Of a stretch of 64,000 nucleotides of DNA, positions 13,958 to 25,293 are shown one piece after another. Origin of the DNA: Chamaea fasciata (lineage: Eukaryota > Chordata > Aves > Passeriformes > Sylviidae); assembly GCA_029207755.1 (NCBI GenBank), contig JARCOQ010000235.1, positions 1-64,000 of the forward strand, read 5' to 3'. Below the pieces are notes generated by a model that was not told where the DNA came from, made no database searches, and saw only the letters and a list, made by a program, of their open reading frames with translations. A program made the position numbers and the translations under genes. Within the stretch, counting starts at the first letter, position 1. Each line of letters starts with the position of its first letter.

Positions 13958-15546
13958 ATCTTTATGGATTTTAGGGGGATTATTCGGGGGGTTTTTGGGG
14001 TGATTTTGTGGGGTTCTGGAGGTACAATTGTGGAATTTTGGGTGGATTTTTCGGGGAGATTTTTGTGGAATTTTGGGGGGATTTTGGGAGATTTTGGGGA
14101 ATTTTGGGCGGATTTTAGAGGCGTTTTTGGGGAGATTTTTTGGGGGATTTTTAGGAGGATTTTTGGAGGATATTTGGGGGATTTTTGGGGGGATTTTGCG
14201 ATATTTTTTGTGGAGTTTTTGATTATTTTGGGGGGATTTTTTGGAGGATATTTGGGGAATTTTGCAGGAAGTTTTGGGAGTATTTTTGGGAGGATATTTT
14301 CGGGGATTTTTGGAGGGATTTTTTTGGATTTTGGGGGAATTTTGGGAAGCATTTTTGGGGCGATTTTGCAGGAATTTTTGGGGGATTTTTGGAGGACATT
14401 TGGGGGATTTTGCAGGAATTTTTGGGAGAATTTTTGGAGGACATTTGGGGGATTTTGCAGGAATTTTTGGGGGATTTTGGGGGATGTTTGAAAGAATTTT
14501 GGGGGGCATTTTGGCGGGATTTTGGGGGGGAATTTTATGGACTTTCGGGGGAGTTTTTCGGGGATTTTGGGGGGGATTTTGGGGGGGATTTGGGGGATTG
14601 TGGAGGTACATTTGTTCATTTTGGGTGGACTTTTCGGGGAGATTTTTTGGGGATTTTTGGGGGGCATTTTTGCAGAATATTTGGGGGATTTGGGGAGATT
14701 TTGGGGGGATTTTGGTGGCATTTTTGGGGGGATTTTTAGGAGGATGTTTGGAGGATATTTGGGGAAATTTGCAGGAATTTTTGGGGGCATTTTGGGGGAG
14801 TTTTGGGGAATTTGGGGGAATGTTGGGGGGATTTGGAGGGATTTTTGGGAGGATTTTTTCGGGGATTTTGGGAGGATTTTTAGAGGTGTTTTGGGGGAAT
14901 TTTGGGGAATTTGGGGGGAGATTTTGAGGGGGATTTTCAGGAATTTTTTGGGAGGATTTTTGGGGGATTTTGATTGGATTTTTGGGGCGAATTTGAGGAT
15001 GTTTTTGGCGGTTCCGGGGGGGTGTTTTTCGGGGATTTTCCCGTGGATTTTGGGGAGGATTTTGGGGGGATTTTTGGGGGATTCAGGGGGAATTTTGGGT
15101 GGGATTTTTTTTTATTTTTGGAGGATATTTTGCGGCATGTTTGGGGAATTTGGGGGGGATTTTTTGGGGATGTTTGAGGGGATTTTTGGGAGGATATTTT
15201 CGGGGATTTTTGGAGGGATTTTTTTTGGATTTGGGGGGAATTTTTGGGAGCATTTTTGGGGTGTTTTTAGGGGTTTTTTGGAAGGATTTTTTGTGGATAT
15301 TTGGGGAATTTTGCAGGAATTTTTGGGAGGATTTTTGAGGAGGTTTTTGTGGGGATTTCCTGGATTTTGGGGTGGATTTCTGGGAGGAAATTTTGGGGAA
15401 TTTCGGGGGGGTTTTTGGGGAATTTTTGAGAGGATTTTTGGGAGGATTTTGCGGGATATTTGGGGGATTTTTTGGAGCATTTTTGGGGGCATTTTGGGGG
15501 ATGTTTAGGGAATTTTGGGGGCATTTTGGTGGCATTTTTGGGGGGG
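13958..15546 (+). repeat. Satellite unit 10 (type A)
   Basis: 1589 bp, type A 3' end, two GGAGGACAT submodules. Confidence 0.85.
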
Positions 15547-17106
15547 ATCTTTATGGATTTTAGGGGGATTATTCGGGGGGTTTTTGGGGTGATTTTGTGG
15601 GGTTCTGGAGGTACAATTGTGGAATTTTGGGTGGATTTTTCGGGGAGATTTTTGTGGAATTTTGGGGGGATTTTGGGAGATTTTGGGGAATTTTGGGCGG
15701 ATTTTAGAGGCGTTTTTGGGGAGATTTTTTGGGGGATTTTTAGGAGGATTTTTGGAGGATATTTGGGGGATTTTTGGGGGGATTTTGCGATATTTTTTGT
15801 GGAGTTTTTGATTATTTTGGGGGGATTTTTTGGAGGATATTTGGGGAATTTTGCAGGAAGTTTTGGGAGTATTTTTGGGAGGATATTTTCGGGGATTTTT
15901 GGAGGGATTTTTTTGGATTTTGGGGGCATTTGGGGGAGCATTTTTGGGGCAATTTCTGGGGATTTTTGGGAGGATTTTTGGAGGACATTTGGGGGATTTT
16001 GCAGGAATTTTTGGGGGATTTTGGGGGATGTTTGAAAGAATTTTGGGGGGCATTTTGGCGGGATTTTGGGGGGGAATTTTATGGACTTTCGGGGGAGTTT
16101 TTCGGGGATTTTGGGGGGGATTTTGGGGGGGATTTGGGGGATTGTGGAGGTACATTTGTTCATTTTGGGTGGACTTTTCGGGGAGATTTTTTGGGGATTT
16201 TGGGGGGCATTTTTGCAGAATATTTGGGGGATTTGGGGAGATTTTGGGGGGATTTTGGTGGCATTTTTGGGGGGATTTTTAGGAGGATGTTTGGAGGATA
16301 TTTGGGGAAATTTGCAGGAATTTTTGGGGAGATTTTGGGGGAGTTTTGGGGAATTTGGGGGGAATGTTGGGAGGATTTGGAGGGATTTTTGGGAGGATTT
16401 TTTCGGGGATTTTGGGAGGATTTTTAGAGGTGTTTTGGGGGAATTTTGGGGAATTTGGGGGGAGATTTTTAGGGGGATTTTCAGGAATTTTTTGGGAGGA
16501 TTTTTGGGGGATTTTGATTGGATTTTTGGGGCGAATTTGAGGATGTTTTTGGCGGTTCCGGGGGGGTGTTTTTCGGGGATTTTCCCGTGGATTTTGGGGA
16601 GGATTTTGGGGGGATTTTTGGGGGATTCAGGGGGAATTTTGGGTGGGATTTTTTTTTATTTTTGGAGGATATTTTGCGGCATGTTTGGGGAATTTGGGGG
16701 GGGATTTTTTGGGGATTTTGGAGGGGATTTTTGGGAGGATATTTTCGGGGATTTTTGGAGGGATTTTTTTTGGATTTGGGGGGAATTTTTGGGAGCATTT
16801 TTGGGGTGTTTTTAGGGGTTTTTTGGAAGGATTTTTTGTGGATATTTGGGGAATTTTGCAGGAATTTTTGGGAGGATTTTTGAGGAGGTTTTTGTGGGGA
16901 TTTCCTGGATTTTGGGGTGGATTTCTGGGAGGAAATTTTGGGGAATTTTGGGGGAGTTTTTGGGGAATTTTTGAGAGGATTTTTGGGGCGATTTTGCGGG
17001 GGATTTTTGGGAGGATTTTTGGGCGGATATTTGGGGGATTTTTTGGAGCATTTTTGGGGGGATTTTGGGGGATGTTTAGGGAATTTTGGGGGCATTTTGG
17101 TGGCAC
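15547..17106 (+). repeat. Satellite unit 11 (type B, last regular unit)
   Basis: About 1560 bp, type B 3' end. It breaks off at TGGTGGCACTTTTTGGGG near 17,100 instead of running into the usual ATCTTTATGG landmark. Confidence 0.8.
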
Positions 17107-17790
17107 TTTTTGGGGGGATTTTGGGGGGGGGATTTTTGGGAGGATTTTTAGGAATTTTTGGGGAGGATTTTTGGAGGATTTTGATTGGAGTTTTGGGGCG
17201 AATTTGAGGATATTTTTGGGAATTCCGGGGGGGGGGGTGTTTCTCGGGGATTTTCCCGTGGATTTTTGGGGAGGATTTTGGGGGGAGTTTTGGGGGATTC
17301 AGGGGGAATTTTGGGGGGGATTTTTTTTTTATTTTTGGAGGATATTTTGCGGCATGTTTGGGGAATTTTGGGGGGGATTTTTTGGGGATGTTTGAGGGGA
17401 TTTTTGGGAGGATATTTTCGGGGATTTTTGGAGGGATTTTTTTTTTATTTTGGGGGAATTTTTGGGAGCATTTTTGGGGCGATTTTGGGGGATTTTTGGG
17501 AGGATTTTTTGTGGATATTTGGGGAATTTTGCAGGAATTTTTGGGGGCATTTTTGGGATGATTTTTGTGGGGATTTCGTGGATTTTGGGGTGGATTTCTG
17601 GGAGGAAATTTTGGGGAATTTGGGGGGGGATTTTGAAGAATATTTGGGAGGATTTTTGGGGCGATTTTGCGGGGGATTTTTGGGAGGATTTTTGGGCGGA
17701 TATTTGGGGGATTTTTTGGAGCATTTTTGGGGGGATTTTGGGGGATGTTTAGGGAATTTTGGGGGCATTTTGGTGGCACTTTTGGGGGGG
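17107..17790 (+). repeat. Irregular satellite segment (half unit, D type)
   Basis: The second half of a unit with private variants (TTTTGGGAATTCCGGGGGG and TGTTTCTCGGGGATTTTCCC). About 525 bp from 17,115 is nearly repeated from 19,235, a spacing near 2.12 kb, so a separate longer-period duplication overlies the array here. Confidence 0.75.
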
Positions 17791-18685
17791 ATCTTTATGG
17801 ATTTTAGGGGGATTATTCGGGGGGTTTTTGGGGTGATTTTGTGGGATTGTGGAGGTACAATTGTGGAATTTTGGGTGGATTTTTCGGGGAGATTTTTGTG
17901 GAATTTTGGGGGGATTTTGGGAGATTTTGGGGAATTTTGGGCGGATTTTAGAGGCGTTTTTGGGGAGATTTTTTGGGGGATTTTTAGGAGGATTTTTGGA
18001 GGATATTTGGTGGATTTTTGGGGGGATTTTGCGATATTTTTTGTGGATTTTTTGATTATTTTGGGGGGATTTTTTGGAGGATATTTGGGGGATTTTGCAG
18101 GAATTTTTGGGAGTATTTTTGGGAGGATATTTTGGGGGATTTTTGGAGGGATTTTTTTGGATTTTGGGGGAATTTTGGGAAGCATTTTTGGGGCGATTTA
18201 TGGGGATTTTTGGGAGGATTTTTGGAGGACATTTGGGGGATTTTGCAGGAATTTTTGGGGGATTTTGGGGGATGTTTGAAAGAATTTTGGGGGGCATTTT
18301 GGCGGGATTTTGGGGGGAATTTTTATGGACTTTCGGGGGAGTTTTTCGGGGATTTTGGGAGGGATTTTGGGGGGGATTTGGGGGATTGTGGAGGTACATT
18401 TGTTGATTTTGGGTGGACTTTTCGGGGAGATTTTTTGGGGATTTTTGGGGGGATTTTTGCAGAATATTTGGGGGATTTGGGGAGGGTTTGGGAAGTTTGG
18501 GGGGGATTTGGGGGGAATGTTGGGGGGATTTCGAGGGATTTTTGGGAGGATTTTTGGGGGGGAATCTGGGGGATTTGGGGGGGAATTGTTGGGATTTTGG
18601 GGGAGTTTTGGGGGATTTTAGGGGGAATTTTGGGGGAGATTTGTGGAATTTGGGGGGGATTTGGGAGGACTTTTGGAACAGAGCC
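17791..18685 (+). repeat. Satellite unit 12, truncated at the GC cassette
   Basis: First half of a unit starting at the ATCTTTATGG landmark. It decays after 18,490 and stops where a non-satellite GC-rich cassette begins. Confidence 0.75.
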
Positions 18686-18897
18686 TGAACGAAAGGCTGT
18701 TTTGGTTCGGTCTGGTTGCTGGCAGGGCTCTCGCAGGTGTGCTCGGGGGTCTTTTGGGCCATTTATTCCGGAGGCTGTTCGCCAGGGCATTCCTGGGCAC
18801 GTTCGTTTATGGCTCCGCTCCGCGCCGCCGCGCGGCCGTGCTGCCACCCTGTGGGCAGAGAGCGGTAGTGCAGCTGTCCCCCGGGCCGTGAGCCGGG
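18686..18897. repeat. GC-rich cassette, copy 1
   Basis: A roughly 210-bp non-satellite block (from GAGCCTGAACGAAAGGCTG to CTGTCCCCCGGGCCG), rich in C and CpG, interrupts the G/T satellite, which resumes at 18,898. It matches 23,138-23,350 with only a few differences. Its end contains one unit of the 74-bp repeat (TGCTGCCACCCTGTGGGC). The minus strand carries an AATAAA inside CCGGAATAAATGGCC. I do not recognise a gene in it. Confidence 0.85.
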
Positions 18898-21800
18898 GAA
18901 TTTTGGGGGAGATTTTTAGGGGGATTTTTAGGAATTTTTTGGGAGGATTTTTGGGGGATATTGATTGGATTTTTGGGGCGAATTTGGGGATATTTTTGGG
19001 GATTCCGGGAGGAAGTTTTTCGGAGAACTTTCCGTGGAGTTTTGGGGAGGATTTTTGGGGATATTCTTGGGGATTTGGGGGGATTTCTTGGAGGATTTTC
19101 GGGGGGATTTTGCGATATTTTTTGTGGATTTTTTGATGATTTTGGGGGAGTTTTTTGGAGGATATTTGGGGAATTTTGCAGTAATTTTTGGGGGGATTTG
19201 GGGGGATTTTTTGGGGGATTTTGAATGGATTTTTGGGGGGATTTTGGGGGGGGGATTTTTGGGAGGATTTTTAGGAATTTTTGGGGAGGATTTTTGGAGG
19301 ATTTTGATTGGAGTTTTGGGGCGAATTTGAGGATATTTTTGGGAATTCCGGGGGGGGTGTTTCTCGGGGATTTTCCCGTGGATTTTTGGGGAGGATTTTG
19401 GGGGGAGTTTTGGGGGATTCAGGGGGAATTTTGGGGGGGATTTTTTTTTTATTTTTGGAGGATATTTTGCGGCATGTTTGGGGAATTTTGGGGGGGATTT
19501 TTTGGGGATGTTTGAGGGGATTTTTGGGAGGATATTTTCGGGGATTTTTGGAGGGATTTTTTTTTTATTTTGGGGGAATTTTTGGGAGCATTTTTGGGGC
19601 GATTTTGGGGGATTTTTGGGAGGATTTTTTGTGGATATTTGGGGAATTTTGCAGGAATTTTTGGGGGCATTTTTGGGATGATTTTTGTGGGGATTTCGTG
19701 GATTTTGGGGTGGATTTCTGGGAGGAAATTTTGGGGAATTTGGGGGGGGATTTTGAAGAATATTTGGGAGGATTTTTGGGGCGATTTTCGGGGATATTTT
19801 TGGGAGGATTTTTGGGCGGATATTTGGGGGATTTTTTGGAGGATTTTGGGGGATTTATGGGGAATTTTGGGGAGGACTTGGGGGGATTTTGGGGGATTTT
19901 TAGGGAATTTTGGGGGCATTTTGGTGGCATTTTGGGGAGATCTTTATGGATTTTAGGGGGATTTTTCGGGGGGGTTGGGGAGGATTTGGGTGGATTTTTG
20001 TGGAGATGTTGTGGGGTTGTGGAGGTACAATTGTGGAATTTTGGATGGATTTTTCGGGGAGATTTTTGATGGGGTTTTGCGGGATTTTGGGGGGGATTTT
20101 TGTGGAATATTGGGGGGATTTGGGGAGATTTTGGGGAATTTTCGGGGAATTTTAGAGGTGTTTTTGGGGAGATTTTTTGGGGATTTTTGGGAGGATTTTT
20201 GGAGGATATGTGGGGGATTTTGCAGGAATTTTTGGGGGATTTTGGGAGATGTTTGAATAAATTTTGGGGGGCATTTTGGCGGGATTGTTGGGGGGAATTT
20301 CATGGACTTTAGGGGGAGTTTTTCGGGTATTTTTGGGAGGGATTTTTGCGGGTTTTTTGGGGGCATTTTTGTGGAATATTTGGGGGATTTGGGGAGATTT
20401 TGGGGAGTTTTAGGCGGGATTTTTGGAGGTGTTTGGGGGGGAATTTTGGGGGGAATTCTTTTGGGGTTTATGGGGAATTTTGGGGAAATGTTTGGAGGAT
20501 TTTTGGGGGATTTTGCGGGATTTTTTGTGGTTTTTTTGCTGATTTTGGGGGGATTTTGGGAGGATTTTTGGGGGGTTTTTGATTGGATTTTTGCGGGGAT
20601 TTTGTGGATTTTTGGGAGGATTTTTGGGGGGATTTTTGGGGGGGATTTTGGGGATTTTTTAGGAGGATTTTGGGGGGATTTGGATTGGATTTTTGGGGCG
20701 ATTTTTGGGGATATTTTGGGGGATTTTTGGTTGGATTTTGCGGGTTTTTTGATGGGATTTTTGGGGGGAATTTGGGGGGGGATTTTGGGGGTATTTTTGG
20801 ATCAATTTTTAGAGGGATTTTTGGGGCGATTTAGGGAGATATTTTGGGGGATATTTTGGGGGGATTTTTTGGGGGATATTTGGGGGAGATTTTGCGAGAT
20901 TTTTTGTGGATTTTTTGATGATTTTGGGGGGATTTTTTGGAGGATATTTGGGGAATTTTTCAGGAATATTTGGGGGGATTTGGGGGGATTTTTGGGGGGA
21001 TTTTGGGGCCATAATTAGGGGGGGTTGGGGGAATTTGGGGGGATTTTTGGTGAAAATTTGGGGGGGGATTTTTTGTGAAAATTTGGGGGGGGATTTTTTC
21101 GGGGATTTTTGGGAGGATTTTTAGAGGTGTTTTTGGGGAATTTTGGGGAATTTTGGGGGAGATTTTTAGGGAGATTTTTAGGGATTTTTTGGGAGGATTT
21201 TTGGGCGGATTTTTTGTGGGGATTTCGTGGATTTTGGGGTGGATTTTTTTGGGGGAATTTTGGGGGGGATTTGGGGGGTATATTTGGATGAATTTTCAGA
21301 GGGATTTTTGGGGCGATTTTTGGGGATATTTTTGGGGATTTTGGGGAATTTTTGGGACGATTTTTTGGGGGGATTTTGCGAGATTTTTTGTGGATTTTTT
21401 TATTATTTTGGGGGGATTTTTTGGAGGATATGTGGGGAATTTTGCAGGAATTTTTGGGGGGATTTGGCGGGATTTTGGGGACATACTTGGGGGGATTTTT
21501 TTGGGGAATTTGAAAGGATTTTTGGTGGGTTTTTTGGGGCGATTTTTGGGGATATTTTTGGGGATTTTGGGGGAGTTTTTGGACGACATTTGGGGGTATT
21601 TTGCGAGATTTTTTGTGGATTTTTTGATGATTTTTGGGGGGATTTTGGGGGCATATTTGGGGGGATTTTTGGGGGGAATTTGAATGGATTTTTGGGGGGA
21701 TTTTGGGGGGGATTTTTTCGGGGATTTTTGGGAGGATTTTTAGAGGTGTTTTGGGGGAATTTTGGGGAATTTGGGGGGAGATTTTTAGGGGGATTTTTAG

Positions 21801-23130
21801 GAATTTTTTTTGGAGGATTTTTGGAGGATTTTGATTGGATTTTTGGGGCGAATTTGAGGATGTTTTTGGCGGTTCCGGGGGGGTGTTTTTCGGGGATTTT
21901 CCCGTGGATTTTGGGGAGGATTTTGGGGGGATTTTGGGGGGATTCAGGGGGAATTTTGGAGGGGATTTTTTTTGATTTTTGGAGGATATTTTGCGGCATG
22001 TTTGGGGAATTTGGGGGGGGGTTTTTTGGGGATTTTGGAGGGGATTTTTGGGAGGATATTTTCGTGGATTTTTGGAGGGATTTTTTTTTGATTTTGGGGG
22101 AATTTTGGGGAGAATTTTTGGGGCGATTTTTGGGTATTTTTGGGAGGACCTTTATGGGGATTTCGTGGATTTTGGGGTGGATTTTTGGGAGGAAATTTTG
22201 AGGGATTTTTGAGAGGATTTTTTGGGGGATTTTGAGGGCTGTTTTGGGGGGAATTTTGGGGAATTTTTTGGAGGATTTTTGGGGGGATTTTGCGAGATTT
22301 TTTGTGGATTTTTTAATAATTTTGGGAGATTTTTGGGCGCATTTTTGCGGGGACTTTTTGGGGGTTTTGGAGGATATTTGGGGTGTATTTTTATGTAATT
22401 ATTAGGGCGATTATGGGGGCATTTGGGGGGGGATTTTCAGGGGAAATTTGGGGTGATTTGGGGGCGATTTTTTCGGGGATTTTTCCTTGGAGTTTTAAGG
22501 GGATTTTGATGGGATTTTTTTGGCGATTTTTGGGGATATTTTTGGGGAGTGTTTGGGGTTTTTTGTGGGGATATTTGTCGGGATTTTGGGGGGGATTTTG
22601 ACTGGATTTTGGGGGCGATTTTCGGATATATTTTTTCAGGATTTTGGGGGATTTTGTGGGGGTTTGATTGGATTTTTGGCGGGATTTTTGTGAGGATTTT
22701 TTTGGGATTTTTGTGAGGAGTTTTTCGGGGATTTTTTGGGGATTTTTTGTGGATTTTTAGGGGATTTCGGGGAGGAACTTAGGGGAGTTTGCGGGGGGGG
22801 ATTTTGGGAGATTTTTGCGGGATTTTTTGTGGATTTTGGAAGGCGTATTTGGGGAAGTTTTGGTGGCATTTTTGGGGGGATTTTTAGGAGGATGTTTGGA
22901 GGATATTTGGGGAAATTTGCAGGACTTTTGGGGGGGGATTTTGGGGCATTTCTGGGGAATTTTGGGTGGATTTTGGGGCAATGTTGGGGGGATTTTGGGG
23001 GATTTTTGGGAGGATTTTTGGGGGGAATCGGGGGGATTTGGGGGGGAATTGTTGGTATTTGGGGGAGTTTGGGGGGATTTTAGGGGGAATTTTGGGGGAT
23101 ATTTGTGTAAATTTGGGGGGATTCGGGGGG
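18898..23130 (+). repeat. Diverged G/T satellite
   Basis: Same C-poor GGGGATTTTT-like composition and orientation as the main array, but with no regular 1.6-kb periodicity. Recognisable landmarks persist: the ATCTTTATGG site at 19,940, GGCGGTTCCGGGGGGGTG near 21,868, and the D-type variant near 19,344. From 20.3 to 22.8 kb only the short motif is obvious. Looks like an older edge of the same array. Confidence 0.9.
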
Positions 23131-23350
23131 ATTTTTGGAATAGAGCCTGAATGAAAGGCTTTTTTGTTTCGGTCTGGTTGCTGGCAGGGCTCTCGCAGGT
23201 GTGCTCGGGGGTCTTTTGGGCCATTTATTCCGGAGGCTGTTCGCCAGGGCATTCCTGGGCACGTTCGTTTATGCCTCCGCTCCGCGCCGCCGCGCGGCAG
23301 TGCTGCCACCCTGTGGGCAGAGAGCGGTAGTGCAGCTGTCCCCCGGGCCG
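23131..23350. repeat. GC-rich cassette, copy 2
   Basis: Second copy of the cassette at 18,686. It begins directly after G/T satellite (TTTTTGGAATAGAGCCTG) and runs into the 74-bp tandem repeat. Here, unlike copy 1, the downstream CpG-rich sequence is retained. Confidence 0.85.
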
Positions 23351-23505
23351 CCCGTCACGCCTGATCTGTGTGGCAATGCTGCCACCCTGTGGGCAGAGAG
23401 CGGTAGTGCAGCTGTCCCCCTCCGCCCGTCCCGCCGGAGCCGTGCGGCAATGCTGCCACCCTGTGGGCAAAGAGCGGTAGTGCAGCTGTCCCCCCCCGCC
23501 CGTCC
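23294..23505. repeat. ~74-bp GC-rich tandem repeat, three units
   Basis: Unit starts at 23,294, 23,370 and 23,444 (76 and 74 bp). The core is GGCAATGCTGCCACCCTGTG, then a GCGGTAGTGCAGCTGTCCCC motif. The same repeat forms four units at 33,151-33,432, and both arrays run into the same downstream CpG-rich sequence. Confidence 0.9.
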
Positions 23506-23792
23506 CCGACGCGCGTGGAAGCCCCGCATTGTGAGCTCGGGGGCGGCGCTGCCGCCCGCCCGGAGCTCGGGGCCAAAAGGGAGGGAAAAAGGCAAGGAGC
23601 CCGGGCGCGTGGCAGCCGGCTGCCTGCGCGCGCCACCCGGACCCCGGAGCCGTCCGGGCGCGATTTTCCGCGGCGTTTGCGGGTGTGCGGACGCGGGATG
23701 GGGGCGCAGCGGCGCCGCGGGCGGGTTCGGGTTTTTTATTCACTCAGGTGACTGGGTGAGCAGCCGGCGCGGGGGGCCTGAACAGTGCCAAC

Positions 23793-23870
23793 ACGAAAGA
23801 TGGCGGACCGACCGGAAGTGGCTTCACCCTCAACCAACATGGCGGCGAGGAAGGGCGGAAGTCGCGTCCT
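23793..23870. promoter_or_regulatory. YY1-like and ETS-like motif cluster
   Basis: Visible motifs: GAAAGATGGCGG (YY1-like) near 23,795, ACCGGAAGTGG (ETS/GABPA-like) at 23,811, AACATGGCGGCGAGG (YY1-like) near 23,838 and GGGCGGAAGTCGC near 23,853. This combination is common in TATA-less CpG-island promoters of housekeeping genes. The same pairings recur in the 33.7-34.75 kb repeats. Confidence 0.6.
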
Positions 23871-24239
23871 TCCCCTCCCAAGCTGGCGGCTCGGCGCGAC
23901 GCGCTTGACCTTCCAAAGACGGCGGCAAAAAGAGCGGGAAAACGGCAAGGACGGGGTGGGAGGGGGCGCCTGCCCGGCTGCCTTCGCCCTGCCCTGACCA
24001 CGGCGCCGCCCGGCCGCGATTTTCCGCGGCGTGTCCGGGTGCGCGGCCACGGGCTGTGGGCTCGGCGGCGGCGCCGCGGGCGGGCGGGCGGGAGCCGGGC
24101 CCGCGCCGGCAGGCAGCGGCGGCGGCGCCTCTCTCTGCCGAGGTCCCGCCTCGCCCGCCGTGCCGGCCGCCCGTCTCGCTCCGCACGTTCCCGCCGCTCT
24201 CCGCCGCGCCCACACGCCACCCCCGCGGCCCTCCGGCCC

Positions 24240-24367
24240 GGGGAAATGGAGGGAAATACAAAAGCCTTAGGGCAGAAGAAGTCGGCCGAGCCGGCCCGAG
24301 CCGTGCCCGTCCCGCAGCCGGCAGCAGGAGGCGGCTGCTCTCTGACTCAAAGCTCAGCGCGGCGGAG
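24240..24367 (+). other. Candidate non-coding first exon with strong donor
   Basis: The CpG island ends in CGGCGGAG|GTAAGCG, an excellent 5' splice site (GT at 24,368). The left edge is not defined by sequence. The next visible acceptor is at 24,896, and URB1-like exons lie 2.1 kb downstream on the same strand, so a transcript from this island could splice into them; that is inference. No convincing coding frame is visible. Confidence 0.4.
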
Positions 24368-24896
24368 GTAAGCGCGGGGCTTTCGGCGGGGGCGGCGGGG
24401 AGGACGCCCCGGTTGTCCGGGCAGGGCTTCCCGGGGACGGTGTCAGCTCCCCGCAGCTCTGGCTGAGGGCTGCACCGAGTCCGGGCTGAGCCAGCTGGGA
24501 GCGGGCTCTGCTGGTCACGTCCCCGGGAGCCGCTGCCGCCGCCGGAGAGGACGCGCAGCAACCTTGTGCCGTCTGTGCGTGCAAGGTTTTCATGGGCTTT
24601 GTGGCGAATGTGGTGTTTGGGACCGGGAGCGCTGGGTGCTCTGGGTGGGGATGTCCTTGAAGTAGCCAAGCTGAGCACTGGCTGAGATTTCCAAGCCTGG
24701 AATTCTTGAAACAATGTTTAAATAGTTTACCTTCAAAGCAATGTTTAAATAGTTTACCGTCGAGTTGAGGCAGTAGATCAAGTCGATTTGTTAGAGTGGC
24801 AGAAATGGTTTTTTGCCTGGAAGTGTGTTGGTATAAGCAAGCCTCCGTCGTGTCAGAACGAATTGGTTTTCCTTCTTTTGGCTTTTTTCTTTCTAG

Positions 24897-25293
24897 GTTG
24901 TAGAGCACTGGGGAGACTGTTTGGGATAAAGAACTGAAAGGCACAAGGGAAGCTGCACGTTCCCCGGGGAATGCTTTAGGCACCTGCGGCTCCTGAAGCG
25001 CACCGAGAATCCCAGCTCCCACAGAAAACCTTCCGAAGCTGGAAGGGACAGACAAGACAATTCCAAGAATGGTGTGGGAAGCACTTTCTCCCAGGCGTGG
25101 ACAGTGCTGAGATCGGAATGACTTCACAATATTCCTTGTGCCTCTCCTGTTGCCAGCCCAGGACTAAGTCGGTGTTCCCTGAGTGGCTGCAGTTCCCTGC
25201 CCGTGGAGGGAGGCAGCCTGTGCTGGAGAGCGGGAGAAAGGTCCCTGCTGCATGCTGTGTCCTCGGTGGGCAGAGAACTCTGACCTTAGCCAG
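24897..25293 (+). other. Candidate exon, identity unknown
   Basis: Bounded by a pyrimidine-rich acceptor (TTTTTTCTTTCTAG before 24,897) and a possible donor (TTAGCCAG|GTGGGT at 25,294). All frames contain stops over much of it, so it would be non-coding or a relic. The rest of 24,368-26,477 shows unremarkable single-copy-like sequence and no recognisable gene. Confidence 0.25.

Larger units (their letters stand above)
1..18685 (+). repeat. C-depleted G/T satellite with ~1.6-kb higher-order units
   Basis: The plus strand is almost only G, T and some A, built from a GGGGATTTTT-like 10-11 bp motif in one orientation throughout. A landmark (ATCTTTATGGATTTTAGG) recurs at 63, 1633, 3221, 4653, 6264, 7853, 9183, 10797, 12389, 13958, 15547 and 17791, giving higher-order units of 1570, 1588, 1432, 1611, 1589, 1330, 1614, 1592, 1569 and 1589 bp before the array becomes irregular after 17.1 kb. 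Another landmark, TTGGCGGTTCC followed by CGGGGATTTTCCCGTGG, is the most C-rich spot of each full unit. Long open frames on both strands (glycine/phenylalanine-rich on plus, proline/lysine/asparagine-rich on minus) follow from composition and I do not call them genes. Confidence 0.96.
23506..24470. promoter_or_regulatory. CpG island with promoter-like repeat units
   Basis: Very CpG-dense DNA. Two copies of a CGATTTTCCGCGGCG landmark (23,662 and 24,018) mark a roughly 356-bp duplication that corresponds to the ~346-bp units at 33.6-34.7 kb. Between them lie YY1-like and ETS-like motifs. A strong splice donor follows at 24,368. I infer a promoter region for a plus-strand transcript. Long open frames on both strands are composition effects. 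Confidence 0.7.

Noticed and set aside
42..18400. Long plus-strand open frames of 100-385 codons, rich in G, F, I, W, D
   Set aside because: They are copies of the same satellite read in all three frames. Absence of stops follows from G/T-only composition; they change frame at every unit indel and have no start context or splice logic.
21..18760. Long minus-strand open frames rich in P, K, N, S, Q (up to 487 codons), collagen- or salivary-protein-like
   Set aside because: Reverse complement of the same satellite: CCCC, AAAA and AATCCCC read as proline, lysine and asparagine. No conserved frame between units.
1..23130. Telomeric or interstitial telomere repeat (TTAGGG)
   Set aside because: TTAGG-like pieces occur by chance inside GGATTTTAGGGGG, but no run of TTAGGG repeats is present.
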